The position numbers and the translations under genes were made by a program. Shown here piece by piece: positions 6,102 to 13,493 of a stretch of 19,576 nt of DNA (its first letter is position 1; the number at the start of each line of letters is the position of its first letter). This stretch comes from DATBAK01 sp036787815 (GTDB taxonomy: Bacteria; Actinomycetota; Acidimicrobiia; IMCC26256; PALSA-610). The notes beneath the pieces are model-generated. The model saw only the letters and a list, made by a program, of their open reading frames with translations, had not been told where the DNA came from and searched no databases. The DNA is taken from assembly GCA_036787815.1 (NCBI GenBank), contig DAIQOP010000036.1:1-19576 (forward strand), in the 5' to 3' direction.

Positions 6102-6470
6102 ATGATTCAGCAAGAGACACGGCTGAGAGTGGCCGACAACTCGGGTGCCCGCGAGGTGCTCTGCATCAAGGTGCTCGGTGGGACGCGCCGTCGTTACGCC
6201 AGCATCGGCGACGTGTTCGTCGCGACCGTGAAGGTCGCGGTGCCGGGTGCCGCAGTGAAGAAGGGCGACGTCGTGAAGTGCGTGGTCGTGCGGACGAAGA
6301 AGGAGAAGCGCCGTCCCGACGGCAGCTACATCCGCTTCGACGAGAACGCGGCCGTGCTCATCAACGACCAGATGCAGCCCCGGGGAACCCGAATCTTCGG
6401 CCCCGTCGGCCGCGAGCTTCGCGACCGCAAGTTCATGCGGATCGTCTCGCTCGCTCCGGAGGTGTTGTGA
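6102..6470 (+). CDS. rplN: 50S ribosomal protein L14
   Basis: 122 aa, the invariant family length. L14 contributes to intersubunit bridges. The start MIQQETRLRVADNSGAREV is textbook. The centre has VFVATVKVAVPGAAVKKGDV and the C-terminal block RFDENAAVLIND is followed by GTRIFGPVGRELR. Its stop overlaps the GTG start of rplX as GTGA. Confidence 0.98.
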   Translation: MIQQETRLRVADNSGAREVLCIKVLGGTRRRYASIGDVFVATVKVAVPGAAVKKGDVVKCVVVRTKKEKRRPDGSYIRFDENAAVLINDQMQPRGTRIFGPVGRELRDRKFMRIVSLAPEVL

Positions 6471-6778
6471 ACGTGAAGATCAAGAAGGGCGACGAGGTCG
6501 AGGTCCTCGCCGGCAAGGACATCGGACGCCGCGGCGCGGTCATGCGCGTGCTGCCCGAGACCGGCAAGGTGATCGTCGATCGCGTCAACATCGCGAAGAA
6601 GCATCAGAAGCCGACCAAGGCGACGATGCAGGGCGGCATCATCGACAAGGAGATGCCGATCAACGCGTCGAACGTCGGCATCGTGTGCGGGAAGTGCCAC
6701 AAGCCGACCCGCATCGGATACCGGTTCGAGGCCGGCAAGAAGATCCGCATCTGCCGCAAGTGCGAGGGTGATCTCTGA
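6467..6778 (+). CDS. rplX: 50S ribosomal protein L24 with C-terminal Cys4 motif
   Basis: 103 aa. L24 is an assembly initiator with a KOW motif (KKGDEVEVLAGKDIGRRGAV). The C-terminal half carries two CxxC pairs, CGKC at 74-77 and CRKC at 96-99, likely a zinc ribbon as in L24 of many Gram-positive bacteria. The start is GTG 6467, overlapping the rplN stop, with GGAGG (6458-6462) 4 nt upstream. A second GTG at 6473 would have 10-nt spacing and drop two residues; the sequence alone does not decide. The TGA overlaps the rplE ATG. Confidence 0.95.
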   Translation: MNVKIKKGDEVEVLAGKDIGRRGAVMRVLPETGKVIVDRVNIAKKHQKPTKATMQGGIIDKEMPINASNVGIVCGKCHKPTRIGYRFEAGKKIRICRKCEGDL

Positions 6779-7344
6779 TGGCGGCTACCACCACCGTGCG
6801 CCCGCGGCTGAAGGTGCGCTACGACACCGAGATCCGACCGAAGCTCCAGGAGGAGCTCGGCCTCACGAACCCGATGCAGGTGCCCCGGTTCGTCAAGATC
6901 GTGGTGAACATGGGCGTCGGGCGCGCGACGCAGCAGAAATCGCTCCTCGAAGGGGCGGTGACCGACCTGCAGATCATCACGGGTCAGAAGCCGCTCGTGA
7001 CCAAGGCGAAGAAGTCGATCGCCGGGTTCAAGCTTCGTGAGGGCAACGAGATCGGTGCCAAGGTGACCATGCGCTCCGACCGGATGTGGGAGTTCTACGA
7101 CCGTCTCGTGACGCTCGCGATCCCCCGTATCCGCGACTTCCGTGGGTTGTCACCGAGTCAGTTCGACGGACGTGGCAACTACACGTTCGGTGTGACAGAG
7201 CAGTTGATCTTCCCGGAGATCGACTACGACAAGATCGATGCGGTACGCGGGATGGACATCACCATCGTCACCACCGCCGAGACCGACGACCAAGGCCGTG
7301 CGTTGCTTCGCGCGCTCGGCTTCCCGTTCCGTCGCGAGGGATAG
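6778..7344 (+). CDS. rplE: 50S ribosomal protein L5
   Basis: 188 aa, about ten longer than E. coli because of the N-terminus. L5 binds 5S rRNA and contacts the P-site tRNA and S13. Characteristic segments are VPRFVKIVVNMGVGRA, TGQKPLVTKAKKSIAGFKLR, KVTMRSDRMWEFYDRLV and GRGNYTFGVTEQLIFPEIDYD. ATG 6778 shares its A with the rplX stop (TGATG). Confidence 0.97.
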   Translation: MAATTTVRPRLKVRYDTEIRPKLQEELGLTNPMQVPRFVKIVVNMGVGRATQQKSLLEGAVTDLQIITGQKPLVTKAKKSIAGFKLREGNEIGAKVTMRSDRMWEFYDRLVTLAIPRIRDFRGLSPSQFDGRGNYTFGVTEQLIFPEIDYDKIDAVRGMDITIVTTAETDDQGRALLRALGFPFRREG

Positions 7345-7346
7345 GC

Positions 7347-7532
7347 ATGGCCAAGAAGGCACTCGTCAACAAGCAACAGTCGACACCGAAGTTCAAGGTG
7401 CGCGGCTACACCCGCTGTCGCCGGTGCGGCCGACCGCGGTCGGTGTACCGCGCCTTCGGGTTGTGTCGGATCTGTCTGCGTCAGATGGCCCATGCGGGGG
7501 AGATCCCCGGTATGACGAAGTCGTCGTGGTGA
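7347..7532 (+). CDS. rpsN: 30S ribosomal protein S14 type Z (zinc form)
   Basis: 61 aa, the short zinc-binding form of S14. Cys24/Cys27 (CRRC) and Cys40/Cys43 (CRIC) form the zinc ribbon, and GEIPGMTKSSW is the conserved C-terminus. It lies in the 30S head. The gene starts 2 nt after rplE. Some bacteria also carry a Cys-less S14 elsewhere, induced when zinc is scarce; none is visible here. Confidence 0.97.
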   Translation: MAKKALVNKQQSTPKFKVRGYTRCRRCGRPRSVYRAFGLCRICLRQMAHAGEIPGMTKSSW

Positions 7533-7545
7533 GGGGGATATTGCC

Positions 7546-7950
7546 GTGACGATGACCGACCCGATCGCCGACATGTTGACCCGTCTTCGCAACGCGAACG
7601 TCGCGTTCCACGACGACGTCGTGATGCCGTCCTCGAAGCTGAAGGAAGCGCTCGCGCTCATCCTCCAGCGTGAGGGCTACATCACGGGTTTCGAGGTGCA
7701 CGACCTGCCCGACCGTCCGGGCAAGACGCTCACGATCCGTATGAAGTACAGCGCCGATCGCAGGCGCACGATCTCCGGCCTCAAGCGCGTCTCGCGCCCC
7801 GGCCTGCGCGTCTACCGCGCGGCCAACGGCGTGCCACGCGTGCTCGGCGGCATGGGGATCGCCATCGTGTCGACCAACGAGGGACTCATGACCGACCGTG
7901 AGGCGCGCCGGCGTCGCATGGGCGGCGAGGTTCTCTGTCAGGTCTGGTAG
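7546..7950 (+). CDS. rpsH: 30S ribosomal protein S8
   Basis: 134 aa. S8 is a central-domain 16S rRNA binder and, in E. coli, the repressor of the spc operon. TDPIADMLTRLRNAN, the basic linker around SADRRRTISGLKRVSRPG, and the C-terminal GGMGIAIVSTNEGLMTDREA are diagnostic. GTG 7546 was preferred over ATG 7552 because GAGGGGG (7531-7537) is then 8 nt away rather than 14. Both give a valid N-terminus (MTMTDP or MTDP). Confidence 0.96.
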   Translation: MTMTDPIADMLTRLRNANVAFHDDVVMPSSKLKEALALILQREGYITGFEVHDLPDRPGKTLTIRMKYSADRRRTISGLKRVSRPGLRVYRAANGVPRVLGGMGIAIVSTNEGLMTDREARRRRMGGEVLCQVW

Positions 7951-7959
7951 GAGCGCACC

Positions 7960-8499
7960 ATGTCCCGAATCGGGAAGAAGCCCATTGCGGTGCCGAGCGG
8001 CGTCGACGTGACCATCTCCGGTCAGCGGATCGACGTCAAGGGACCGCGCGGCTCGTTGCACCTCGACGTGGCCGGCGCGATCACCGTCGACCGCGACGGC
8101 GACGAGCTGCACGTCAACCGCCCGAACGACGAGCGCGCGAACCGCGCACTTCACGGGCTGACGCGCACGTTGGTGCAGAACATGGTGACCGGAGTCTCCG
8201 ACGGGTTCGTCAAGGAGCTCGAGATCGTCGGCGTCGGCTACCGCGCCGCGGCGAGCGCCCCGACCCGGTTGGAGCTGCAGCTCGGCTTCTCGCACCCGGT
8301 GGTGGTCGAGGCGCCCGAAGGCATCACCTTCGAGGTTCCCACCCCGATCCGCATCTCGGTGCGCGGCTACGACAAGCAGCAGGTCGGCCAGGTTGCGGCC
8401 GACATCCGCAAACTCCGCAAGCCCGAGCCGTACAAGGGCAAGGGCGTCCGCTACGCCGGCGAGCGCGTGCTGCGCAAGGCCGGGAAGTCGGCGAAGTGA
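7960..8499 (+). CDS. rplF: 50S ribosomal protein L6
   Basis: 179 aa, normal. Two-domain protein near the GTPase-associated region. MSRIGKKPIAVPSGVDVTI opens it. The LTRTLVQNMVTGVSDGFVKE helix, the GVGYRAA turn and the C-terminal KLRKPEPYKGKGVRYAGE motif follow. ATG 7960 follows TAGGAGCG (7948-7955) at close spacing. Confidence 0.98.
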   Translation: MSRIGKKPIAVPSGVDVTISGQRIDVKGPRGSLHLDVAGAITVDRDGDELHVNRPNDERANRALHGLTRTLVQNMVTGVSDGFVKELEIVGVGYRAAASAPTRLELQLGFSHPVVVEAPEGITFEVPTPIRISVRGYDKQQVGQVAADIRKLRKPEPYKGKGVRYAGERVLRKAGKSAK

Positions 8500-8527
8500 C
8501 GAGTAGAGCCGAAGTGGAGAAATAAGC

Positions 8528-8884
8528 ATGTCCCTCACCAAACCCGAGCGGCTCAAGCGGCGCCATCGCCGCGTCCGCAAGAAGATCATGGGAACCGCGC
8601 AGCGCCCGCGCCTCGCCGTCTTCCGTTCCAACAAGCACGTCTACGTCCAGGCGATCGACGACATCGCCGGGCGCACGCTCGTCGCGGCGTCGACCGTCGA
8701 GGCCGATCAGCGCACGGGCGCGACCAGCACGGTCGGTGCGGCACGCAGTGTCGGGCTCCTCGTCGCGCAGCGCGCGCGTGAGGCCGGCATCAGCACGGTC
8801 GTGTTCGACCGTGGAGGTTTCACCTATCACGGTCGCGTCGCGGCCGTCGCCGACGGTGCCCGCGAGGGCGGGCTCGTCTTCTAG
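8528..8884 (+). CDS. rplR: 50S ribosomal protein L18
   Basis: 118 aa. L18 binds 5S rRNA in the central protuberance. Identified by KRRHRRVRKKIMGTAQRPRL, FRSNKHVYVQAIDD and the final VVFDRGGFTYHGRVAAVADG stretch, with AREGGLVF at the C-terminus. ATG 8528 lies 28 nt after rplF, one of the wider gaps in this stretch, and is preceded by the purine-rich GTGGAGAAATAAGC. Confidence 0.97.
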   Translation: MSLTKPERLKRRHRRVRKKIMGTAQRPRLAVFRSNKHVYVQAIDDIAGRTLVAASTVEADQRTGATSTVGAARSVGLLVAQRAREAGISTVVFDRGGFTYHGRVAAVADGAREGGLVF

Positions 8885-8910
8885 TTCCTGCGGTTCGAGA
8901 GGGAGTTGAC

Positions 8911-9459
8911 ATGGCCGAAGGCCAGTACGACGAGCGTGTGATTGCGATCAACCGAGTGGCGAAGGTCGTCAAGGGCGGCCGGCGCTTCTCGTTCACCGCG
9001 CTCGTGGCCGTGGGCGACGGAGCCGGCAATGTCGGGCTCGGCTACGGCAAGGCCAAGGAAGTCCCGGCCGCGATCCAAAAGGGCATGGAAGAGGCGAAGA
9101 AGAGCCTGTTCGCGGTGCCGCTCGCGGGTTCGACCATCACCCACCAGATCATCGGCGAGCACGACGCCGCGCGGGTGCTCATGAAGCCGGCGGCTCCCGG
9201 TACCGGCGTGATCGCCGGCGGCGCGGCCCGCGCCATCCTCGAGGCCGCCGGCATCCACGACGTGCTGGCCAAGTCGATCGGTTCCTCGAACGCCATCAAC
9301 GTCGCCCGCGCGACCATCCAGGGCCTGCGTGCGCTGCGCCGTCCCGACGACGTCGCGAAGATGCGCGGTCTCGACGCCGAGGAGTGCGCGACCAAGGGCA
9401 TGCTCGCCGCGTACCGCGAGCGCAACCGTCCGAAGCACGAGATCGTCGAGGTCGCGTGA
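8911..9459 (+). CDS. rpsE: 30S ribosomal protein S5
   Basis: 182 aa. S5 is at the mRNA entry site and affects decoding accuracy. The double-stranded RNA-binding fold is shown by INRVAKVVKGGRRFSFTALV and NVGLGYGKAKEVPAAIQKG. The C-domain has GTGVIAGGAARAILEAAGI and SIGSSNAINVARATI. A strong GGGAG lies 5 nt before ATG 8911. The TGA overlaps the rpmD ATG. Confidence 0.98.
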   Translation: MAEGQYDERVIAINRVAKVVKGGRRFSFTALVAVGDGAGNVGLGYGKAKEVPAAIQKGMEEAKKSLFAVPLAGSTITHQIIGEHDAARVLMKPAAPGTGVIAGGAARAILEAAGIHDVLAKSIGSSNAINVARATIQGLRALRRPDDVAKMRGLDAEECATKGMLAAYRERNRPKHEIVEVA

Positions 9460-9641
9460 TGGCCGAGCTCAAGGTGACGCTGATCCGTTCACGGATCGGC
9501 ACGAAGCCCAAGCAGCGGGGAACGATCCGCGCGCTCGGTCTCGGAAAGATCGGCAGCACCAACGTGTTGCCCGACCGTCCCGAGATCCGCGGCATGATCG
9601 CGCGCGTCCCGCACATGATCACCGTCGAGGAGATCCAATGA
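9459..9641 (+). CDS. rpmD: 50S ribosomal protein L30
   Basis: 60 aa, full length for this small ferredoxin-like fold protein. LKVTLIRSRIGTKPKQRGTI and LGLGKIGSTNVLPDRPEIRG are the family motif, ending MITVEEIQ. It is joined to rpsE by TGATG and to rplO by ATGA, so it is very likely translationally coupled on both sides. Confidence 0.96.
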   Translation: MAELKVTLIRSRIGTKPKQRGTIRALGLGKIGSTNVLPDRPEIRGMIARVPHMITVEEIQ

Positions 9642-10132
9642 AGATCCACGATCTCGTCCCCGCGCCGGGCTCGCGTCGCGACGCCCGCCGTGTCGGGCGT
9701 GGTATCGGCGGCAAGGGTGGCAAGACCGCGGGCCGGGGCTCCAAGGGCCAGGGCGCACGCGGCACGGTGCCCGCACGCTTCGAAGGCGGGCAGACGCCGT
9801 TGCACCGCCGTACGCCCAAGGCGCGCGGCTTCAACAACCCGTTCCGGGTCGAGTACCACGTGGTCAACCTCGAGATGCTCGACGATGCGTTCGACGCCGG
9901 TTCCGAGGTCAGCCCCGACACACTGCGCGAGCGGGGCCTCGTCGCCAAGCGCGGCCTGGTCAAGGTGCTCGCCAGGGGCGAGATCACCAAGGCCCTCACC
10001 GTCTCGGCCCACGGCTTCTCGGCCGCGGCGACCCAGGCGATCGAGTCGGCCGGCGGCACCGTCACGGTGCTTCCGCTGCCCTGGGGCGATCGTCGTCCAC
10101 CCGCCCGGGGCAACCAGCACGCCAACCGGTAG
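9638..10132 (+). CDS. rplO: 50S ribosomal protein L15
   Basis: 164 aa. L15 is a late assembly protein running into the 23S core. The glycine/arginine-rich N-terminal arm is clear (RRVGRGIGGKGGKTAGRGSK), followed by FEGGQTPLHRRTPKARGFNN. The C-terminal domain includes VLARGEITKALTVSAHGFSA. ATG 9638 overlaps the rpmD stop as ATGA. 41 nt separate it from secY. Confidence 0.97.
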   Translation: MKIHDLVPAPGSRRDARRVGRGIGGKGGKTAGRGSKGQGARGTVPARFEGGQTPLHRRTPKARGFNNPFRVEYHVVNLEMLDDAFDAGSEVSPDTLRERGLVAKRGLVKVLARGEITKALTVSAHGFSAAATQAIESAGGTVTVLPLPWGDRRPPARGNQHANR

Positions 10133-10156
10133 TCTTCAGAGTCCCCAGTCCGCCTC

Positions 10157-10162
10157 AGGAGG
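10157..10162 (+). promoter_or_regulatory. secY ribosome binding site
   Basis: AGGAGG, a perfect anti-16S core. It lies 11 nt before ATG 10174 and only 2 nt before the in-frame GTG 10165. The short spacing argues against the GTG as start. Confidence 0.7.
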
Positions 10163-10173
10163 TCGTGCGCCCT

Positions 10174-11499
10174 ATGGAGGGCTTGTCCCGTCTGGCGAAC
10201 ATGTTCCGGGTCGCCGACCTCCGGAAGAAGATTCTCTTCACGCTGTTCATTGTCGCGATCTATCGGCTCGGGTCACACATCCCCGTTCCGTACGTCGACT
10301 TCAAGGCGATCAGGGACTTCCAGGCCTCGGCGAAGGCCGGCGGCGTGGTGGGGTTCCTCGACCTCTTCTCCGGCGGCGCGATCACCAACATCGCCGTCTT
10401 CTTCCTCGGGATCATGCCGTACATCACGGCATCGATCATCATGCAGCTCCTCGGGGTCGTCATCCCGAAGCTCGAGGAATGGCAGAACGAGGGCCAGACC
10501 GGCCAGAAGAAGATCACGCAGTGGACGCGCTACCTCACGGTGGCCCTCGCGCTGGTGCAGTCGACCGGGTTCGTGTTCGCGCTGAAGAGCGGGAACGCCG
10601 GGCTCTTCGGCCTCTCGGGCAACCGCCTGCCTCAGGGCGTCGACTTCATCCCCGGCTTCACAGCTTGGCGGGCGTTGCTGATCATCATTACGTGGACTGC
10701 GGGTACCGCGCTCGTGATGTGGCTCGGTGAGCTCATCACCCAGCGTGGCATCGGCAACGGCATGTCGATCATCATCTTCGCCGCGGTCGTGTCGCGCCTC
10801 CCGTATCAACTCGGCAATGTGTTCACGCAAGGGTCGAAGCTGCAGTTCGCGGTGATCCTGGTGATGGCCATCGCCATGATCGTCGCGATCGTGATCGTCG
10901 AGTCGGGGCAGCGGCGAATACCCGTGCAGTTCGCGAAACGCGTCGTGGGCCGCCGCATGTACGGCGGTCAGAGCACTTACATCCCACTGAAGGTCAACCA
11001 GTCGGGTGTGATCCCGGTGATCTTCGCGAGCTCGTTGCTGCAGTTCCCGGCGATCATCGCGAACGTGACGCCGTGGAAGGGCGTCAAGACGTTCATCCAG
11101 AACAACCTGACCGGCACGCAGTCGATCACGTGGACCTACATCATCCTGTACGCGGTCATGATCGTGTTCTTCGCGTACTTCTACACCGCGATCGCGTTCA
11201 ACCCGGCCCAGCAGGCCGACATCATCCGCAAGCAGGGTGGCTTCATCCCCGGCATCCGTCCCGGACAGCCGACCGAGCGGTATCTCGCGAAGGTGCTCAA
11301 CCGCATCACGCTGCCCGGTTCGTTGTTCCTGATGGTGATCGCGATGGTGCCGTTCCTCGTCCTGAAGATCTGGAACATCACGCAGTTCCCCTTCGGTGGT
11401 GTGTCGTTGCTCATCACGGTGGGTGTCGCGCTCGAAACGATGAAGCAGATCGACAGCCAGCTGATGATGCGCAACTACGAGGGCTTCCTGAAGTCCTGA
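10174..11499 (+). CDS. secY: Protein translocase subunit SecY
   Basis: 441 aa, ten-helix channel of the Sec translocon in the inner membrane. It exports unfolded preproteins with SecE, SecG and SecA and inserts membrane proteins. Characteristic parts are LSRLANMFRVADLRKKILFT at the N-terminus, the plug-region GFLDLFSGGAITNIAVFFLG, QRGIGNGMSIIIFA, KVNQSGVIPVIFASSLL, and the last cytoplasmic loops with GGFIPGIRPGQPTERYL. Hydrophobic segments are spread as expected along the length. ATG 10174 was chosen over GTG 10165 from ribosome-binding-site spacing and family N-termini. Confidence 0.98.
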   Translation: MEGLSRLANMFRVADLRKKILFTLFIVAIYRLGSHIPVPYVDFKAIRDFQASAKAGGVVGFLDLFSGGAITNIAVFFLGIMPYITASIIMQLLGVVIPKLEEWQNEGQTGQKKITQWTRYLTVALALVQSTGFVFALKSGNAGLFGLSGNRLPQGVDFIPGFTAWRALLIIITWTAGTALVMWLGELITQRGIGNGMSIIIFAAVVSRLPYQLGNVFTQGSKLQFAVILVMAIAMIVAIVIVESGQRRIPVQFAKRVVGRRMYGGQSTYIPLKVNQSGVIPVIFASSLLQFPAIIANVTPWKGVKTFIQNNLTGTQSITWTYIILYAVMIVFFAYFYTAIAFNPAQQADIIRKQGGFIPGIRPGQPTERYLAKVLNRITLPGSLFLMVIAMVPFLVLKIWNITQFPFGGVSLLITVGVALETMKQIDSQLMMRNYEGFLKS

Positions 11500-11504
11500 G
11501 GCCC

Positions 11505-12173
11505 ATGCAGCCACGACCCCGGCTCGTCCTCCTCGGAAAGCAGGGTGCCGGAAAGGGCACGCAAGCCGTGCGCATTTCCGAGCACTACGACATCGCGCAC
11601 TTTTCCACCGGCGATCTCTTCCGTGAGCTCGCGCGCCTGCAGACCGGGTTCGGCCTCAAGGCGAAGCAGTTCATGGACGCCGGCGAGCTCGTGCCCGACG
11701 AGACGGTGATCGGTGTGGTGAAGGAAGCGTTGGCCCCCGGCGGCCCGCTCGGCGAGGGCTTCGTGCTCGACGGCTTCCCGCGCACCCGCCCGCAGGCCGA
11801 GCAGTTCGAGCAGATCCTCGACGGCCGCCCGCTCGACGTGGTGATCAGCCTCGAGGTTCCGCTCGAGATCGTGCTCGACCGGATCTCGGGCCGGCGCGTG
11901 TGCGTCGACTGCCAGCGGGTGTACCACGTGAACCTGCCGCCGACGGCCCACTGGATCTGCGACACCTGCGGCGGTGAGGTCGTGCAGCGCGACGACGACA
12001 CCGAGGAGGCCGTCGAGCGGCGGCTCCAGGCGTACGAGCAGGACACCGTCCCGATCCTCGATTTCTACCGGGGGATCGGCAAGCGCGTGAAGGTCGTCGA
12101 CGGCGTGGGCCCCGGCGACGCCGTCTTCGGGCGCATCGTCACCGAGATCGACGCCGCGTTCACGCGGTCCTGA
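11505..12173 (+). CDS. adk: Adenylate kinase, zinc-lid form
   Basis: 222 aa, long-lid type. It catalyses ATP + AMP to 2 ADP in the cytoplasm. The P-loop is GKQGAGKGT (11-19), with Gln at the position usually held by Pro in GxPGAGKGT but all required Gly/Lys/Thr present. The AMP-binding FSTGDLFRE and the DGFPRT motif (89-94) are intact. The lid has Cys133, Cys136, Cys152 and Cys155, a full Cys4 zinc site. The start is 5 nt after secY, the standard secY-adk-map order. Confidence 0.97.
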   Translation: MQPRPRLVLLGKQGAGKGTQAVRISEHYDIAHFSTGDLFRELARLQTGFGLKAKQFMDAGELVPDETVIGVVKEALAPGGPLGEGFVLDGFPRTRPQAEQFEQILDGRPLDVVISLEVPLEIVLDRISGRRVCVDCQRVYHVNLPPTAHWICDTCGGEVVQRDDDTEEAVERRLQAYEQDTVPILDFYRGIGKRVKVVDGVGPGDAVFGRIVTEIDAAFTRS

Positions 12174-12182
12174 GATGCGCGC

Positions 12183-12932
12183 ATGATCACCCGGAAGACC
12201 CGGGAGCAGATCGCGATCATGCGCCGCGCCGGCACGGTGGTGGCCGAGATGCACGAAGTGTGCGTGCGCGCCGCACGCCCGGGGGCCCGCACCGCCGATC
12301 TCGACGTGGCGGCCCGCGAGGTGCTCGAGCGGCGCGGCGCGCGGTCCAACTTCCTCGGCTACCACGGCTTCCCCGCGGTCGTGTGCACCTCCCCGAACGA
12401 GGTGATCGTGCACGGCATCCCGGGCGACCGGGTGCTCGAGGAGGGCGACATCGTCTCCATCGACTGCGGGGCGATCATCGAGGGATGGCACGCGGATGCC
12501 GCGGTGACGGTTCCGGTCGGCGAGGTCGACGCCGAGTCGAAGCGGTTGATCGACGTGACCCGCCGGGCGCTCCAGGCGTCGATCGACGCGACGTTCGCCG
12601 GCAACCGCCTGGGCGACGTCGGCGCGGCGTCGGAGGCGGTCGTCTCCGACGCGGGGTTCTCGGTCGTGCGTGAGTACGTGGGCCACGGAATCGGCACGGC
12701 GATGCACGAGGAGCCGCAGGTGCCGAACCACGGGCCCGCGCGCCGGGGCCTGCGGCTGAAGGCGGGCCTGGTGATCGCGATCGAGCCGATGGTGAACGCG
12801 GGGGGCGCGGCCAACCGGGTGCTCGACGACGGGTGGACGGTGGTGACCGCCGACGGCCGCCGTTCGGCCCACTTCGAGCACACCGTGGCCGTCGGCGACC
12901 ACGGCCCCGAGGTGCTCACGCTCCCCTGGTGA
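12183..12932 (+). CDS. map: Methionine aminopeptidase type I
   Basis: 249 aa, a type I enzyme without N-terminal extension. It removes initiator Met from nascent proteins. The dinuclear metal ligands are all present: Asp94 (SIDCGA), Asp105 (HADAA), His168 (GHGIG), Glu201 (IEPM) and Glu232 (FEHT). The substrate-contacting His77 (VHGIP) and His175 (MHEEP) are also there. ATG 12183 lies 9 nt after adk. The earlier ATG at 12175 gives only three codons before a stop (atgcgcgcatga). Confidence 0.97.
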   Translation: MITRKTREQIAIMRRAGTVVAEMHEVCVRAARPGARTADLDVAAREVLERRGARSNFLGYHGFPAVVCTSPNEVIVHGIPGDRVLEEGDIVSIDCGAIIEGWHADAAVTVPVGEVDAESKRLIDVTRRALQASIDATFAGNRLGDVGAASEAVVSDAGFSVVREYVGHGIGTAMHEEPQVPNHGPARRGLRLKAGLVIAIEPMVNAGGAANRVLDDGWTVVTADGRRSAHFEHTVAVGDHGPEVLTLPW

Positions 12933-12956
12933 GGCGACCAAGGCCGCGGGCGTGGG

Positions 12957-12975
12957 GCCCGGTTCCGCACCGGGC
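12957..12975 (+). terminator. Terminator-like hairpin after map
   Basis: GCCCGGT (12957-12963) pairs perfectly with ACCGGGC (12969-12975) around a 5-nt loop, 24 nt after the map stop. It has no T-run, so if it terminates it would be the U-less type reported for Actinobacteria. It lies upstream of the infA promoter candidate, a logical place to end the S10-spc transcript. Confidence 0.4.
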
Positions 12976-12998
12976 GCCGGCCGGTCGAAATGGGCGAA

Positions 12999-13027
12999 TT
13001 GTTGGCGCCGCAGGGGTGGTGTAGCTT
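12999..13027 (+). promoter_or_regulatory. Candidate promoter of the infA-rpmJ-alpha unit
   Basis: TTGTTG (12999-13004), a 17-nt spacer, then TAGCTT (13022-13027), preceded by TGG. This is the best -35/-10 pair I saw in the window. Predicted start near 13034, giving a leader of about 60 nt before infA. It sits in the second-largest gap, exactly where many bacteria separate the spc and alpha operons. Confidence 0.5.
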
Positions 13028-13038
13028 TACCGGTCGGC

Positions 13039-13063
13039 CCCGAGCGTGTTCTGCGCGCTCGGG
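13039..13063 (+). promoter_or_regulatory. 5' leader hairpin of infA mRNA
   Basis: CCCGAGCG (13039-13046) pairs with CGCTCGGG (13056-13063). A T-G and a G-C pair extend the stem inward, leaving a 5-nt loop. With transcription from the promoter just upstream, this hairpin would lie almost at the 5' end of the mRNA, which could protect it from decay or act as a regulatory element. Confidence 0.45.
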
Positions 13064-13095
13064 ATGTCTGCACGTTTCTCAGCCGTTCTCGAAGT

Positions 13096-13353
13096 ATGCC
13101 CGAATTCCCTTACGAGGTGGTGAGCTCACTGGCGAAGCCCAAGGACGACGCGATCCTGGTGGAAGGCACCGTGGTCGAGCCACTGCCCAATGCCATGTTC
13201 CGCGTCGAGCTCGACAACGGGCATCGGGTGCTCGCTCACATCTCAGGAAAGATGCGGATGAACTACATCCGCATCGCGCCCGGCGACAAGGTCCAGGTGG
13301 AGCTCACGCCCTACGACCTGTCGCGCGGCCGAATCACCTACCGCTACAAGTGA
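13096..13353 (+). CDS. infA: Translation initiation factor IF-1
   Basis: 85 aa from the ATG; most IF-1 proteins have 72-73. IF-1 is an OB-fold protein that occupies the 30S A site during initiation. The core KDDAILVEGTVVEPLPNAMF, then FRVELDNGHRVLAHISGKMR and YDLSRGRITYRYK, is fully conserved. ATG 13096 has no convincing ribosome binding site. In-frame GTGs at 13117 and 13120 would give 78 or 77 aa, closer to the family, but purine-rich sequence directly abuts them. The gene is certain and the exact start is not. Confidence 0.93.
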   Translation: MPEFPYEVVSSLAKPKDDAILVEGTVVEPLPNAMFRVELDNGHRVLAHISGKMRMNYIRIAPGDKVQVELTPYDLSRGRITYRYK

Positions 13354-13369
13354 GCACGAGGTATCGACC

Positions 13370-13483
13370 ATGAAGGTCCGTCCGTCGGTCAAGAAGATCT
13401 GTGAGAAGTGCAAGGTGATCCGTCGGCACGGTTCGGTGCGGGTCATCTGCACGAACCCGCGTCACAAGCAACGTCAGGGCTGA
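13370..13483 (+). CDS. rpmJ: 50S ribosomal protein L36 (zinc form)
   Basis: 37 aa, the standard short L36. MKVRPSVKKICEKCKVIRRH then GSVRVICTNPRHKQRQG. Zinc ligands Cys11, Cys14, Cys27 and His32 are complete, so this is the zinc-dependent form. It lies 16 nt after infA and 10 nt before rpsM, as in most Gram-positive bacteria; ACGAGG (13356-13361) is its probable ribosome binding site. Confidence 0.97.
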   Translation: MKVRPSVKKICEKCKVIRRHGSVRVICTNPRHKQRQG

Positions 13484-13493
13484 AGGAACTCAT

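Noticed and set aside
10130..10135. TAGTCT at the rplO stop as a -10 box for secY
   Set aside because: It resembles the box before rplC, but no TTG-type -35 lies 16-19 nt upstream, and it coincides with the stop codon context.
10165..10173. GTG 10165 as the secY start
   Set aside because: Only 2 nt from the AGGAGG motif; ATG 10174 gives usable spacing and a normal SecY N-terminus.
11475..13073. 532-codon minus-strand open frame across adk and map
   Set aside because: Antisense to two clear enzymes and His/Arg/Asp-biased; no recognisable domain.
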